From contig NZ_OY781464.1 of NCBI RefSeq assembly GCF_963676735.1, positions 3,009,001-3,073,000 on the forward strand: a stretch of 64,000 nt of DNA. Reading direction: 5' to 3'. The stretch is from an uncultured Draconibacterium sp. (GTDB taxonomy: Bacteria; Bacteroidota; Bacteroidia; Bacteroidales; Prolixibacteraceae). Positions within the stretch are counted from its first letter, which is position 1; the number at the start of each line of letters is the position of its first letter. Shown here piece after piece: positions 1-8,532 of this stretch. The translations under genes were made by a program, and so were the position numbers. The notes under the pieces are model-generated. The model was not told where the DNA came from. It ran no database searches and saw only the letters and a program-made list of their open reading frames with translations.

Positions 1-150
1 ATCTTTTGTCCAATCAGGAATATAAAACGGATCGTTATTGCGCAACAAAGCCGTATCTGGCTTCATAAAAAATATGGGTTCATCAGGCACCAACTCATCA
101 AATTCTTTTGCATGAGCCACATAATTTCTTCCTATGCAAATTATTTTCAT
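1..150 (-). CDS. Fumarylacetoacetate hydrolase (FAH) family protein, N-terminal fragment
   Basis: The first 50 codons of a gene that runs off the left edge. The protein begins MKIICIGRNYVAHAKEF and continues with a FFMKPDTALL segment. The GRNY...H and F(F/L)KP signatures are typical of the start of FAH-family enzymes (YcgM-like acylpyruvate or 2-oxo acid hydrolases). The ATG at 150 is the only sensible start. It follows the exonuclease gene on the same strand after a gap of 111 bases. The substrate cannot be told because the catalytic half lies outside the window. Confidence 0.8.
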   Translation of the reverse strand, partial: MKIICIGRNYVAHAKEFDELVPDEPIFFMKPDTALLRNNDPFYIPDWTKD

Positions 151-261
151 GATATTAAACTTTTCAATTTCATTGTTATTCCGAACAAAGTAATCAGGCT
201 GTAATGCCGATACAATTAATTAACAGATTTCTCAATCGTCTTTTCTTCAAAACAACAAGCC

Positions 262-1068
262 TTACTTACTCATCATCTTTAGTTTCAACTGTGTTAAAAC
301 TTTCTTGGTATACAGTGGAAATTCGCTGTTTAAAATCCAGCCAAAGTAACCGGGTTGTTCTTGAAGCACCTGCTCAACGGGTATGCCTTTATTTTTACCA
401 AAATTAAATACCTCTACCCCATTTTCGTCGTATACAATACGTCCAACAAAATCCACATTCCGGTCGTACGATGAGAATTCGCTTAATTTATCCACATCGT
501 TTTCTATAGGTGTCGATTTTTTGCCTTTTGCATCTTCATAAGCTACGCCTTTATATTTATCCAGTTGCGATTTTAACACTTCGTAGGTGGCCTTGGTATC
601 GGCCATAGCACTGTGGGCGTCAACTAATTCCTGGTTGCAATAAAATTTATAGGCGGCAGCCAGTGTGCGTTTTTCCATTTTATGAAAAATGGCCTGAACA
701 TCAATAAACTTCCGTTTCTTTAAATCAATATCTACCTCGGCACGTAAAAATTCTTCGGCAAGCAAGGGTATATCAAAGCGGTTGGAATTAAAACCGGCCA
801 AATCGCAACCTTCTAAAAATTTCGCCAGTGTTTTTGCTACTTCCTTAAATGTTGGTGCATCTTTAACATCTTCATCGTAAATACCATGTATTACCGATGC
901 TTCAGTTGGAATTGGTTGCTCCGGATTAATGCGCATCAGCTTTTCTTCCTCGCTGCCATCAACATTAACTTTTACCAGTGCAATTTCTACAATCCGATCT
1001 GTAACAATATTTATTCCGGTAGTTTCCAGATCCAAAAAAACCAATGGATTTTTTAAATGCAATTTCAT
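262..1068 (-). CDS. DnaQ/epsilon-type 3'-5' exonuclease
   Basis: A DEDD-superfamily exonuclease of 268 residues. The Exo I motif is FLDLETTG (Asp13 and Glu15), Exo II is GFNSNRFDIP (Asp99), and Exo III is AHSAMADTKAT (His152, Asp157), so it is the DEDDh type with all metal and catalytic residues present. After the nuclease domain (to about residue 172) there is a C-terminal part of about 95 residues ending in a WIL...FPLYTKKVL segment, common in Bacteroidota homologues. It lies downstream of dnaN on the same strand but is separated by a terminator, so it is probably transcribed on its own. Likely role: DNA repair or proofreading-type 3' end trimming. It has no fused polymerase or helicase part. 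Confidence 0.88.
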   Translation of the reverse strand: MKLHLKNPLVFLDLETTGINIVTDRIVEIALVKVNVDGSEEEKLMRINPEQPIPTEASVIHGIYDEDVKDAPTFKEVAKTLAKFLEGCDLAGFNSNRFDIPLLAEEFLRAEVDIDLKKRKFIDVQAIFHKMEKRTLAAAYKFYCNQELVDAHSAMADTKATYEVLKSQLDKYKGVAYEDAKGKKSTPIENDVDKLSEFSSYDRNVDFVGRIVYDENGVEVFNFGKNKGIPVEQVLQEQPGYFGWILNSEFPLYTKKVLTQLKLKMMSK

Positions 1069-1084
1069 GATTGGTATGAATTAA

Positions 1085-1123
1085 AAAAGGTATCCTAAAA
1101 CCTTGATTTTTTGGATACCTTTT
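1085..1123 (-). terminator. Rho-independent terminator after dnaN
   Basis: Perfect 11-base inverted repeat AAAAGGTATCC (1085-1095) and GGATACCTTTT (1113-1123) with a 17-base A/T-rich loop. Read on the minus strand it sits just past the dnaN stop (1144) and ends in a T run, so it should stop dnaN transcripts before the exonuclease gene. Confidence 0.8.
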
Positions 1124-1143
1124 GGATTTATCGTTAAACTCTT

Positions 1144-2271
1144 TTAAACGTTTATCATCATTGGCATTAGCAGCATCAGCATATCTTCATCTTCTTCATT
1201 TTCAGCCGGAAGCAGAAGACCTGCGCGCGTTGGATCACTCATTTCCACCCGCACATCTCCGGTTGAGATATTCGTTAAAATCTCTTGCAGAAAAGTTGAT
1301 TTAAAACCTATTTCGATCTCTTCTCCTTCGTACTCGCAATTAATGCGTTCTACAGCTGAAATTGAGAAATCGATATCCTGAGCCGATACTACCATCTGGT
1401 TGTCGGTAATATTAAGTTTTACCAGGTTACTGGCCTGGTTAGAGAACACCGATACACGCTTAATGGTATTAAAGAAGTTTAAGCGGTCGATGAGCATTTT
1501 ATTGGGATTATTGGTAGGAATAACCGAATTGTAACTCGGGTAATTTCCTTCCACCAAACGACAAATTAGTTTATAGTTGCTTAAAGTAAAAAAGGCATTC
1601 TTATCGTCGAACTCAAGTTTAACGTCGAACTCTTCTTTTGGTAAAAGGTTTTTCAATAAACTGGCCGGCTTTTTAGGAAGAATAAACGACGATTCAAACT
1701 CGGCTTTGGCATCCAAACGGCGGTAACGCACAAGTTTATGTGCATCTGATGCTACAAAGCTCATAAAATCAGGCGTAAGTTCAACATAAATACCATTCAT
1801 TACCGGGCGTAACTCATCGTCGGCAGTGGCAAACAATGTCTTTTCAATTCCTTTTTGAAGTACAACATGGCTTACATCGATAGCCGATGCTCCTTCTTCA
1901 TCCAATTGTGGTTGCTCCGGAAAATCCTCGGCATTTTGTCCCATAATGCTGAATTTACCATTGTCGGAATAAATTTCAACAAGATAAGACTCACCATCGA
2001 TTTGGAATGTCAGTGGTTGCTCCGGAAATTCTTTTAATGTATCAGTAATTAATTTTGCAGGAACGGCCACGGCTCCATCGCCTTCAATATTATCCAGCTC
2101 TAAACTGGTTATTAACGTCGATTCCAAATCGGAAGCGGTGATGGTTAATTCTGTTTCGCTTAACTGAAACAAGAAATTATCGAGAATTGGCATGGTACTT
2201 TTACTGCTTATTACCTTACTTATTGCAGAAAGGTGGCTCAGTAATTCGGTGCTTGAAACTACAAACTTCAT
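1144..2271 (-). CDS. dnaN: DNA polymerase III beta sliding clamp
   Basis: 375 residues, the normal length for bacterial beta clamps, in three repeated clamp domains. Recognisable parts are the N-terminal MKFVVSSTELLSHLSAISKVI, the domain-1 segment TMPILDNFLF, the domain-2 DELRPVMNGIYVE segment and the C-terminal MLLMPMMI that forms part of the cleft bound by clamp-binding peptides. The clamp encircles DNA and tethers replicative and repair polymerases. It starts at an ATG (2271). The upstream gap of 113 bases carries A/T-rich promoter-like sequence. Its neighbours, gldFG on one side and an exonuclease on the other, are a common Bacteroidota arrangement. Confidence 0.97.
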   Translation of the reverse strand: MKFVVSSTELLSHLSAISKVISSKSTMPILDNFLFQLSETELTITASDLESTLITSLELDNIEGDGAVAVPAKLITDTLKEFPEQPLTFQIDGESYLVEIYSDNGKFSIMGQNAEDFPEQPQLDEEGASAIDVSHVVLQKGIEKTLFATADDELRPVMNGIYVELTPDFMSFVASDAHKLVRYRRLDAKAEFESSFILPKKPASLLKNLLPKEEFDVKLEFDDKNAFFTLSNYKLICRLVEGNYPSYNSVIPTNNPNKMLIDRLNFFNTIKRVSVFSNQASNLVKLNITDNQMVVSAQDIDFSISAVERINCEYEGEEIEIGFKSTFLQEILTNISTGDVRVEMSDPTRAGLLLPAENEEDEDMLMLLMPMMINV

Positions 2272-2384
2272 TTATTTCGATTTATTTTTTTGAATTTTCG
2301 TCTTATTGACAACTAATCTAAGTATACGAATATACAAACTTTCAGGAATTATCCCTATCGTGCCAAAGGTGATTTTACCCGATT

Positions 2385-4793
2385 TTATGAACGATTGTAT
2401 TTGTATTTACGAACAAGGTTGTAAACCAGTGCAAAAAGTATGACTAAAAGCAGCGGAACCAATACATTCAACACTTTCCAGAAAGTTGCTTCTTCGCGTA
2501 ATTTTACTTTATCGAGCAAACGTAATTTTAGCGATTGGCCACGCAATTGCATAATTCCCTGCTTATCATCGAGGTATGAAATAGCATTAATCAGAAACTC
2601 CTTATTCCCGAAAACCTGCCCCGAAACTTCGTCGAAACCAAGCTCCTGAATTTTAGGCGGATTGGCAGAATAATTTACTTTGTTACTCATTATTCCTCCG
2701 TCGGCAATTACAATCATTTGTGTGGGCTGACTTTCTGTAATTATATCAGCAGAAGAATAAGCATAGTTTTCCACCATTCGGTTTTTATAATTCGATGTAA
2801 AAACACCTTCAACCAAAATACCAACCGGGATGTTGGCCTGCGTAAACAGTTGCCGAGCCGGCGGATTATTTATATTTCCAAGGCTTACCGATGACGGAAC
2901 TTTTATACGACGAGCATAGGGAGAAGTAGAAAGTATTACCTCCTTGCGCAAACCGGCACCACCAGAGACTGTATCGAGCGAGGACACAAACTCTGATTTT
3001 ACCCAGTTTAGGTTGCGGCTAAGCGGATGGTTATCGTTTGGTGTTAACAAAGGCGAGTAATACCACGGATGCAAGGTGTAACGCGCCGTATTCCCTGGCG
3101 CAGCCGTGTTTACCCTGATTTGAATACAATTTACATCCTGCAGCAGTTCGTAATTCATGCGCACTCCGTATCGAAACAGCTGATCTCCCAAATTTAAATC
3201 GTTTGGAAAAGAATACGTCTGGAAGCCTTTGCTTAAACTGTCGAGACTTACCTGCACCGGATCAATCAACCAGACAATCTTTCCTCCTTTCATCAGAAAC
3301 TGATCGATAGCGATTTTTGATGTCTCCGGAAATTCCTTTTTCGGATTGGCAATTACCAAAATATCAAGGTCCGAATCTTCAAGCTCTTTGGCCTCTATCA
3401 TATCAATTTCAAAATCGGCAGACAGTGCACGCGCAATATCGGCCACTTCGTACTGGTTGGCTTCGCCGTGCCCCTGAAGAAATGCTAAGACCGATTTCTG
3501 CTTTCGCATAAGTTTACGGAATGCATTTACCAATTCAAATTCAATGGTTTCCACCGAATGATTAAAGTTATTTTCGTAACTGGTGTACGGATTATTTTTC
3601 AAGAAATTTACGGCTAATTCTTTATTCTGATAGCGAATAACAGCCCCCGGAAAGATAAATTTAGAGGCAACCCCTTGTTCGGTTTTGTGCCTAAAACTAA
3701 TTCGAGGAACGCCTTTATTTACCAATTTGGTAATAAATTCTTCTTGTTCGTCAGCATTCCCAATGCTATACGGATTATAGATTCGTACCCGTATTGGGGC
3801 GGAACTGTAAGCATTAAGCACCGCAATTTTTTCCAGTATTTCGTTTTGTATTTTTCGTAAGCCGGCTTCCAGTTCTCCACTCAGGTAAAGCTCCACTTCC
3901 ACCGGACCTTCCAGTCTGCTCACCGTTTGTTTACTAATAGCAGCTACAGAATAACGCTTTTCTGCAGTAAGGTCAATTCGGTATAAAAAGTTAGATGAAA
4001 TAGCCAACACCAACAAAACTACAAGAGGAATGGCTATTGCACGAATTTTAGCTTTCGTTTCTCGAAGTTTGCCTTTTCTGACAATCAGAGTGGTGGCATA
4101 TAAAAACAAATACGCCATTCCCACGAAATAGAGCATATCACGCATATCAACCACTCCCCTAGATATGGAAAGATAATGATCATTAATACTCAGCCACGAA
4201 AACAATTGCTCGAGCACATACGAAATATTGGCAGATGCTACAAACTCAAAACCCAGGTAAAAAATAAACGACAACGACATTCCGAGGATGAAGGAAACAA
4301 TCTGATTGTCGGTTAACGACGAAGCAAAAATACCAATGGCTACATAAATTGTTGCCAGAAAAAACAGCCCCATAAACGACCCCCAGGTGGCGCCGGTGTC
4401 GATACTTCCAACAGGATTTCCAAGCCAATAAACCGATAAAAAATAGAGTAAAGTGGGTAATAACGAGAAAACAACCAGCACTAATCCAGCCAGAAACTTG
4501 GCCATTACCAACTGGAAATCACCCAGCGGGCGGGTAAGCAGTATTTCTATTGTTCCGCTGCGTTTTTCGTCGGCAAACATACGCATGGTTATAGCCGGCA
4601 CCAAAAACAGGTACAACCATGGCGCCAGCGTAAAAAGCCCCTGTAGTGTTGCATAATTATTGTCCGGAATATTGTAATTGCCCGGGAAAATCCACAGAAA
4701 CAAACCCGTTACCAATAAAAAAACCAGCACGGCCAGGTATCCGATCAGCGACCCCAGAAAAGTTTTTATTTCTTTTTTGAATAAGCTATACAC
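2385..4793 (-). CDS. gldFG: Fused GldF-GldG ABC transporter subunit (gliding motility/T9SS associated)
   Basis: 802 residues that join two proteins separate in Flavobacterium johnsoniae. Residues 1 to about 245 are GldF, an ABC-2 permease with six membrane helices and the conserved DEKRSGTIEILLTRP cytoplasmic segment. From about 255 comes GldG: a membrane helix, the RYSV start, a large periplasmic domain resembling the IFT52/GIFT fold (VLAFLQGHGEAN, GGKIVWLIDP) and a C-terminal helix ending KYKYNRS. The start is a GTG at 4793, and only 15 bases separate it from the upstream gene. The ATPase partner GldA is not in the window. In the model species the complex is needed for gliding, but many non-gliding Bacteroidota carry it too, so gliding itself is not shown here. 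Confidence 0.9.
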   Translation of the reverse strand: MYSLFKKEIKTFLGSLIGYLAVLVFLLVTGLFLWIFPGNYNIPDNNYATLQGLFTLAPWLYLFLVPAITMRMFADEKRSGTIEILLTRPLGDFQLVMAKFLAGLVLVVFSLLPTLLYFLSVYWLGNPVGSIDTGATWGSFMGLFFLATIYVAIGIFASSLTDNQIVSFILGMSLSFIFYLGFEFVASANISYVLEQLFSWLSINDHYLSISRGVVDMRDMLYFVGMAYLFLYATTLIVRKGKLRETKAKIRAIAIPLVVLLVLAISSNFLYRIDLTAEKRYSVAAISKQTVSRLEGPVEVELYLSGELEAGLRKIQNEILEKIAVLNAYSSAPIRVRIYNPYSIGNADEQEEFITKLVNKGVPRISFRHKTEQGVASKFIFPGAVIRYQNKELAVNFLKNNPYTSYENNFNHSVETIEFELVNAFRKLMRKQKSVLAFLQGHGEANQYEVADIARALSADFEIDMIEAKELEDSDLDILVIANPKKEFPETSKIAIDQFLMKGGKIVWLIDPVQVSLDSLSKGFQTYSFPNDLNLGDQLFRYGVRMNYELLQDVNCIQIRVNTAAPGNTARYTLHPWYYSPLLTPNDNHPLSRNLNWVKSEFVSSLDTVSGGAGLRKEVILSTSPYARRIKVPSSVSLGNINNPPARQLFTQANIPVGILVEGVFTSNYKNRMVENYAYSSADIITESQPTQMIVIADGGIMSNKVNYSANPPKIQELGFDEVSGQVFGNKEFLINAISYLDDKQGIMQLRGQSLKLRLLDKVKLREEATFWKVLNVLVPLLLVILFALVYNLVRKYKYNRS

Positions 4794-4808
4794 TTCTGTT
4801 GCTTTTAA

Positions 4809-5441
4809 TTAGAAAATAAGATAACGCATCATTGCATAATTCATTGCCAGTGCAATTATTCCATAGATGTACAAAATTATTACACCTTTCTTTTTCTCAA
4901 TGCTTTTGATTAAATCTTTTTCATTGCGCTCAACGACCCATTTTTTCGAAAGAGGCTTATTTTTCTTACGCCAGTTATTTTGCCCAATATAACCGAAACA
5001 ATCAAAATCTCCCTCCAGCATAAATTCATAAAACGCTTTGTAATTATCGATTATCGGGTCGGCAACCTGGTAGCGTTTTCCATCATCAAACTCTAAAATT
5101 ACGGAATGAGCCATAATGTAACGATTTCCTCCAAAAGCAGCAGTTGCATATTGTTTGAGTTGATTAAACCTATACATTTTTTGATTGAACAAAAAGAAAT
5201 GAAGAATAAAATAATCCTTCTCAATTTCAACTTCTTTTACCTGAGTTTGAAATGTAATTACCAAAACTGCAATCAACAGACCTAACCCTAAAAGTATTCC
5301 TATCGACCACAAATATGAATGTGGCAGACTCAGTGACTTTGCAGACAAGAGGCTCATTAATAAAAAACATGCCACCATGCTAAATAGAAAAAATCCGGCG
5401 GCATTGCTCCACCTTCTATTTAAATAAAATAATTTCTTCAT
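4809..5441 (-). CDS. Membrane protein of unknown function
   Basis: 210 residues. Two adjacent membrane helices lie near the N-terminus (about residues 13-65), a soluble middle part (about 70-140) has alternating strands such as DYFILHFFLF and SVILEFDDGKRYQVAD that look like a PH-type beta domain, and a single helix lies at the C-terminus. The gene overlaps the end of lpxB by four bases (ATGA), so the two are translationally coupled, and gldFG follows 15 bases later. I do not recognise a family. Linkage to lpxB suggests an envelope role, but that is only inference from position. Confidence 0.75.
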   Translation of the reverse strand: MKKLFYLNRRWSNAAGFFLFSMVACFLLMSLLSAKSLSLPHSYLWSIGILLGLGLLIAVLVITFQTQVKEVEIEKDYFILHFFLFNQKMYRFNQLKQYATAAFGGNRYIMAHSVILEFDDGKRYQVADPIIDNYKAFYEFMLEGDFDCFGYIGQNNWRKKNKPLSKKWVVERNEKDLIKSIEKKKGVIILYIYGIIALAMNYAMMRYLIF

Positions 5442-6562
5442 TGCAGTAACGACACCATTTTTTCAGCAGCCCGTTTCGAACAGCCCGGCTCTCCCATGAG
5501 CTGTTGCATTTCACGGTAATCCGATAGAATCTTTTCGCGATACTTTTCATCACCAAGCAATCGATCGAGTTCAGCTGTTACTTTTCTAACCGTCATATCT
5601 TTTTGAAGCAGCTCTTTAACCGCCATTTTTCCCAGAATAATATTGGGCAGCGACACCCAGTCTATTTTTAAAACTGCGGCCATAATGTAGTGCACCAATA
5701 CGCCGCCTTCAACTTTGTAAAGTACGATTTGGGGCACCTGAAACAAAGCCGTTTCCAATGCTGCCGTTCCCGAAGCAACCAAAGCCGTATGTGCATTATT
5801 CAGCAAATCGTAGGTAGATTCGTACAACACTTTTATTTTGCTCCCCTGCAAAATTTCGTCATACAACTCTTTATCAACCGACGAAACGCCAGCCAGTACC
5901 ACCTGGTAATCATCGCGCCCTTCAACGGCCTTTTTCATTACAGGCAAGATTCCTTTTATTTCTTGCACACGGCTTCCGGCCAGCAAGGCAATTATCGGGC
6001 GTTCATCCAGGTTGTTCATGGCTTTAAAATCAGCTGCCAACCGGGCGGTAGTTTCAAATTCCTTAATCGAGTCGAACAACGGATTTCCCACATAATTTAC
6101 ATCAATACCATGCTTTTTGTAAAAAGCAGTTTCAAACGGAAATATGGTGAACATTTCATCAACAAAAGCACGCACTTTTTTAACGCGATATTCTTTCCAG
6201 GCCCAGAGTTTCGGAGAAATATAATAGTAAACTTTTATGTTGTTTTGTTTGGCAAACTCTGCAATTCGCAGGTTAAAGCCGGGGTAATCAATCAGGATGA
6301 GAACATCGGGTTTATAGCTAAGCAGATCTTTTTTGCAGAATTCCATATTGCGCTTAATGGTCCTGATATTCAGCAATACATTTACAAAACCCATAAACGC
6401 CATTTCGCGGTAGTGTTTTACCAGATTTCCGCCAACTGCCTGCATTTTATCGCCTCCAAAAAACCGAAAATCAGCTGTTTTATCGGCAACTTGCAGTTCT
6501 TTCATCAGGTTCGAGCCATGCAAATCACCCGATGCTTCACCAGCAATTAGGTAATACTTCAT
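5438..6562 (-). CDS. lpxB: Lipid-A-disaccharide synthase
   Basis: 374 residues, the usual length. LpxB joins UDP-2,3-diacylglucosamine and lipid X to form the lipid A disaccharide at the inner membrane. Signatures seen: YYLIAGEASGDLHGSNL at the N-terminus, DYPGFNLRIAEFA, YYISPKLWAWK, and the C-terminal nucleotide-binding part with ALLAGSRVQEI and ASGTAALE. The ATG at 6562 is one base from the preceding small gene. It belongs to a run surE - small membrane gene - lpxB - membrane gene - gldFG with nearly no gaps, so it is one operon. Confidence 0.95.
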   Translation of the reverse strand: MKYYLIAGEASGDLHGSNLMKELQVADKTADFRFFGGDKMQAVGGNLVKHYREMAFMGFVNVLLNIRTIKRNMEFCKKDLLSYKPDVLILIDYPGFNLRIAEFAKQNNIKVYYYISPKLWAWKEYRVKKVRAFVDEMFTIFPFETAFYKKHGIDVNYVGNPLFDSIKEFETTARLAADFKAMNNLDERPIIALLAGSRVQEIKGILPVMKKAVEGRDDYQVVLAGVSSVDKELYDEILQGSKIKVLYESTYDLLNNAHTALVASGTAALETALFQVPQIVLYKVEGGVLVHYIMAAVLKIDWVSLPNIILGKMAVKELLQKDMTVRKVTAELDRLLGDEKYREKILSDYREMQQLMGEPGCSKRAAEKMVSLLQ

Positions 6563-6563
6563 G

Positions 6564-6866
6564 TTAAATCGACCTTGAAATTAGTACTACAAAAGCATAA
6601 ATTATGGTTGCTCCTAAAACACCACGCGCTGCTTTTTCATATTTCATTTTCAGAAAAATCCAGAATACGCCAACATTGGCAAATACACACAAGCTTCCGA
6701 TTTTTACCAAGGCCTGAATGCGCCACATACTTTTTATGTAGTTAACAAAAGCCACATCGTTTTCGCCTACCAGGTAAAACACAAAAAAGATAACAACAGG
6801 CAAAATTAAACCGGCAAGAAAACCGGCACCAAATGTGTCGAAGTTATTTTTGTTCCGTTTTGGCAT
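6564..6866 (-). CDS. Small membrane protein of unknown function
   Basis: 100 residues with three hydrophobic helices (about 14-32, 50-72 and 80-98) after a polar start MPKRNKNNFD. It sits with one-base gaps between surE and lpxB. The position and size match the short membrane proteins often found between surE and lpxB in Bacteroidota genomes. No catalytic motif is visible and I assign no function. Confidence 0.75.
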   Translation of the reverse strand: MPKRNKNNFDTFGAGFLAGLILPVVIFFVFYLVGENDVAFVNYIKSMWRIQALVKIGSLCVFANVGVFWIFLKMKYEKAARGVLGATIIYAFVVLISRSI

Positions 6867-6867
6867 A

Positions 6868-7638
6868 CTAAAATTTCCACCGCTTTAATTGCTCCATTGT
6901 TTTATAGTCGGTCATATCTACCCGAACCGGCACAACCGAAGCAAAATTATTCTTCAAAGCAAAAATATCGGTTTCCTCAGCTTCTTCTTCAAAATTATGA
7001 AAATACCCGGATAACCAATGGTATTCGCGACCATGCGGATCAGTACGTTTTTCAAATTCTTCCATCCACTTGCCATGCGTTTGCCGACAAACCTTTATGC
7101 CTTCGGGTTTCCCTTTCGGAATATTTACATTAAGGCAGGTGAACTCGGGTATACCGTTTTCAATAACACTCTGAAAAACGCGTGCTACCACTAATTTAGC
7201 TTTCGAAAAATCAGCATCGGCACTGTAATCGTCGAGCGAAAAACCAATAGATGGTACTCCGTGCAAACCACCTTCGATGGCCGCTCCCATTGTTCCGCTA
7301 TAAATTACACTTATTGATGAATTGGCCCCGTGATTAATTCCGGAAACCACATAATCGGGAGCCTGATTAAACAAGCCGTTAAAGCTAAGTTTAACGCTGT
7401 CAACCGGTGTGCCGTTGCACTTAAAAGTGGGAACACCATGAATTTGCTCCACCGGAGTTGCCCGTAAGGGATGATCGACAGTTATACCACATGCTTTTCC
7501 CGACATGGAAACTTCGGAGGAGATAACCACAACATTGCCAAAAAACTTCATTACCTCCACCAATTCACGCAAACCAGAAGCATGAATTCCGTCATCGTTT
7601 GTAACCAATATTAATGGTTTATCTTTTTCATTTTGCAT
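6868..7638 (-). CDS. surE: 5'/3'-nucleotidase SurE
   Basis: 256 residues. SurE is a metal-dependent phosphatase that removes phosphate from nucleoside monophosphates and is linked to survival in stationary phase. The metal and active-site residues are present: the VTNDDG motif (Asp15, Asp16), the Ser in the SMSGKACGIT loop (about 46) and GINHGAN (Asn102). The ATG at 7638 lies only a few bases after a TATATTTG promoter element, so the messenger may begin at the start codon. It heads the operon containing lpxB. Confidence 0.95.
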   Translation of the reverse strand: MQNEKDKPLILVTNDDGIHASGLRELVEVMKFFGNVVVISSEVSMSGKACGITVDHPLRATPVEQIHGVPTFKCNGTPVDSVKLSFNGLFNQAPDYVVSGINHGANSSISVIYSGTMGAAIEGGLHGVPSIGFSLDDYSADADFSKAKLVVARVFQSVIENGIPEFTCLNVNIPKGKPEGIKVCRQTHGKWMEEFEKRTDPHGREYHWLSGYFHNFEEEAEETDIFALKNNFASVVPVRVDMTDYKTMEQLKRWKF

Positions 7639-7643
7639 GTTAG

Positions 7644-7651
7644 CAAATATA
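7644..7651 (-). promoter_or_regulatory. Promoter -7 element before surE
   Basis: On the minus strand the sequence reads TATATTTG, an exact match to the Bacteroidota -7 consensus TAnnTTTG. It ends six bases before the surE ATG, which would give a messenger with almost no leader. I could not find a good -33 TTTG at the expected distance. Confidence 0.5.
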
Positions 7652-7792
7652 ATTAGAAAATGTGATCTTGTACCATGATCATGATTTTATGCCAGACATT
7701 CTTACATTTTTTCGGTGAGCTAAAACTTAAATTATCACAAGCAAGAAACTGTTTTTCGGGATGTTGTAAAAACGGCTATGCCTGCAAAAAAA

Positions 7793-8107
7793 CTAACAAC
7801 TGCAGGAGGCCTTTCCCCCTTTCCAACCTGCTTTTTCCATTTGCAAAAACCTTTGCTTTTCATCTGTTTTCATTACCCGCACAATGTACTGCATTTCAAA
7901 ACCCAAAGCTTGCACCACTTTCTCTACCGATGCTATTAATTTATCAGCTATTGGAATGTTGGGAAACGGAAAAACAAAGGTAAGTATTACAAGTTGCTCG
8001 GTATATAATTCAATATCCTGCACCATACCTAAATCAACCAACGAATAGTTAATTGCCGGATGCATCACTTTTGCTATTTCTTTGGTAATTTCACTTATTA
8101 TTGCCAT
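7793..8107 (-). CDS. MIP18/DUF59-family protein, probable Fe-S assembly factor
   Basis: 104 residues. The first 75 or so resemble the small DUF59/MIP18 domain (SufT, Mrp N-terminus), including YSLVDLGMVQDIEL followed by a beta strand and a helix with IPIADKLIASVEKVV. The usual DPE start of this domain is changed to HPAI. The C-terminus ends with CSC, which could bind metal. It overlaps the upstream zinc-ribbon-like gene by 17 bases, so they are co-translated. Role by family: iron-sulfur cluster delivery or assembly. The motif changes make this a divergent member. Confidence 0.7.
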   Translation of the reverse strand: MAIISEITKEIAKVMHPAINYSLVDLGMVQDIELYTEQLVILTFVFPFPNIPIADKLIASVEKVVQALGFEMQYIVRVMKTDEKQRFLQMEKAGWKGGKASCSC

Positions 8108-8294
8108 TCTTAATCGGTCTCTTTTGGTTTAATAATTCTTCTCGAACCATAGTATGTCCGCAATTCGGGCATTTTCGGGTGGTGCACTTTATACCTTTTT
8201 CGTGCGGTACTTTTGTGCCACATTTAACACAAATACAAAATCCTCCCGGGCCAAACGCGCCTCCGTTATTTAATCCCTGACGTTCTTTTCCCAT
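8091..8294 (-). CDS. Small four-cysteine zinc-ribbon/rubredoxin-like protein
   Basis: 67 residues from the ATG at 8294. I prefer this start to an in-frame ATG 33 bases upstream because an exact AGGAGG lies eight bases before it. The core has CICVKCGTK and, after a spacer, CTTRKCPNCG, giving paired CxxC knuckles that should bind zinc or iron. A glycine-rich NNGGAFGPGG stretch precedes the core. Small proteins of this kind occur beside Fe-S and hydrogenase genes in anaerobes. It overlaps the DUF59 gene by 17 bases. The exact function is unknown. Confidence 0.7.
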   Translation of the reverse strand: MGKERQGLNNGGAFGPGGFCICVKCGTKVPHEKGIKCTTRKCPNCGHTMVREELLNQKRPIKNGNNK

Positions 8295-8302
8295 TATCAA
8301 AT

Positions 8303-8308
8303 CCTCCT
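8303..8308 (-). promoter_or_regulatory. Strong Shine-Dalgarno AGGAGG deciding the start of the zinc-ribbon gene
   Basis: The minus strand reads AGGAGG with eight bases to the ATG at 8294. Bacteroidota genes rarely use such an anti-SD-perfect site, so it both fixes the start and stands out. Confidence 0.7.
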
Positions 8309-8317
8309 GTTTTAATC

Positions 8318-8338
8318 TTTTGTTCAAATTTCACAAAA
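8318..8338. promoter_or_regulatory. Imperfect palindrome, possible operator of the zinc-ribbon/DUF59 pair
   Basis: Arms TTTTGT (8318-8323) and ACAAAA (8333-8338) flank an A/T-rich core with two more symmetric pairs. It lies just upstream of the AGGAGG site and overlaps a TATTTTG promoter-like element on the minus strand. The TTGT...ACAA form loosely recalls redox regulator sites such as Rex, but two of eight positions do not pair. A weak call. Confidence 0.25.
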
Positions 8339-8532
8339 TATTCTGATTAAAAAAAGAAGCGAAGTCCGGATTTATCATTTGTACGATTTTCTGCCGCAAG
8401 TCTATTCAGTTTTGTCTGATGAAAACAGATAGCAGAACTTTATCTAATTGTCAATTCAACAAATAAAAAAAACAAACGTTTTAATGGCTTACAGTAAATA
8501 CCGTACTTTGCAACAGAAAAATTAAATCTTTT

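Noticed and set aside
5690..6550. 286-codon open frame on the plus strand opposite lpxB
   Set aside because: It lies entirely within lpxB, which has full family motifs. The translation is rich in Cys, His and Phe and looks like an antisense shadow.
7782..7808. CCTGCA/TGCAGG inverted repeat at the end of the DUF59 gene
   Set aside because: Only six pairs with a 15-base loop and no T run, and it overlaps coding sequence, so not a convincing terminator.
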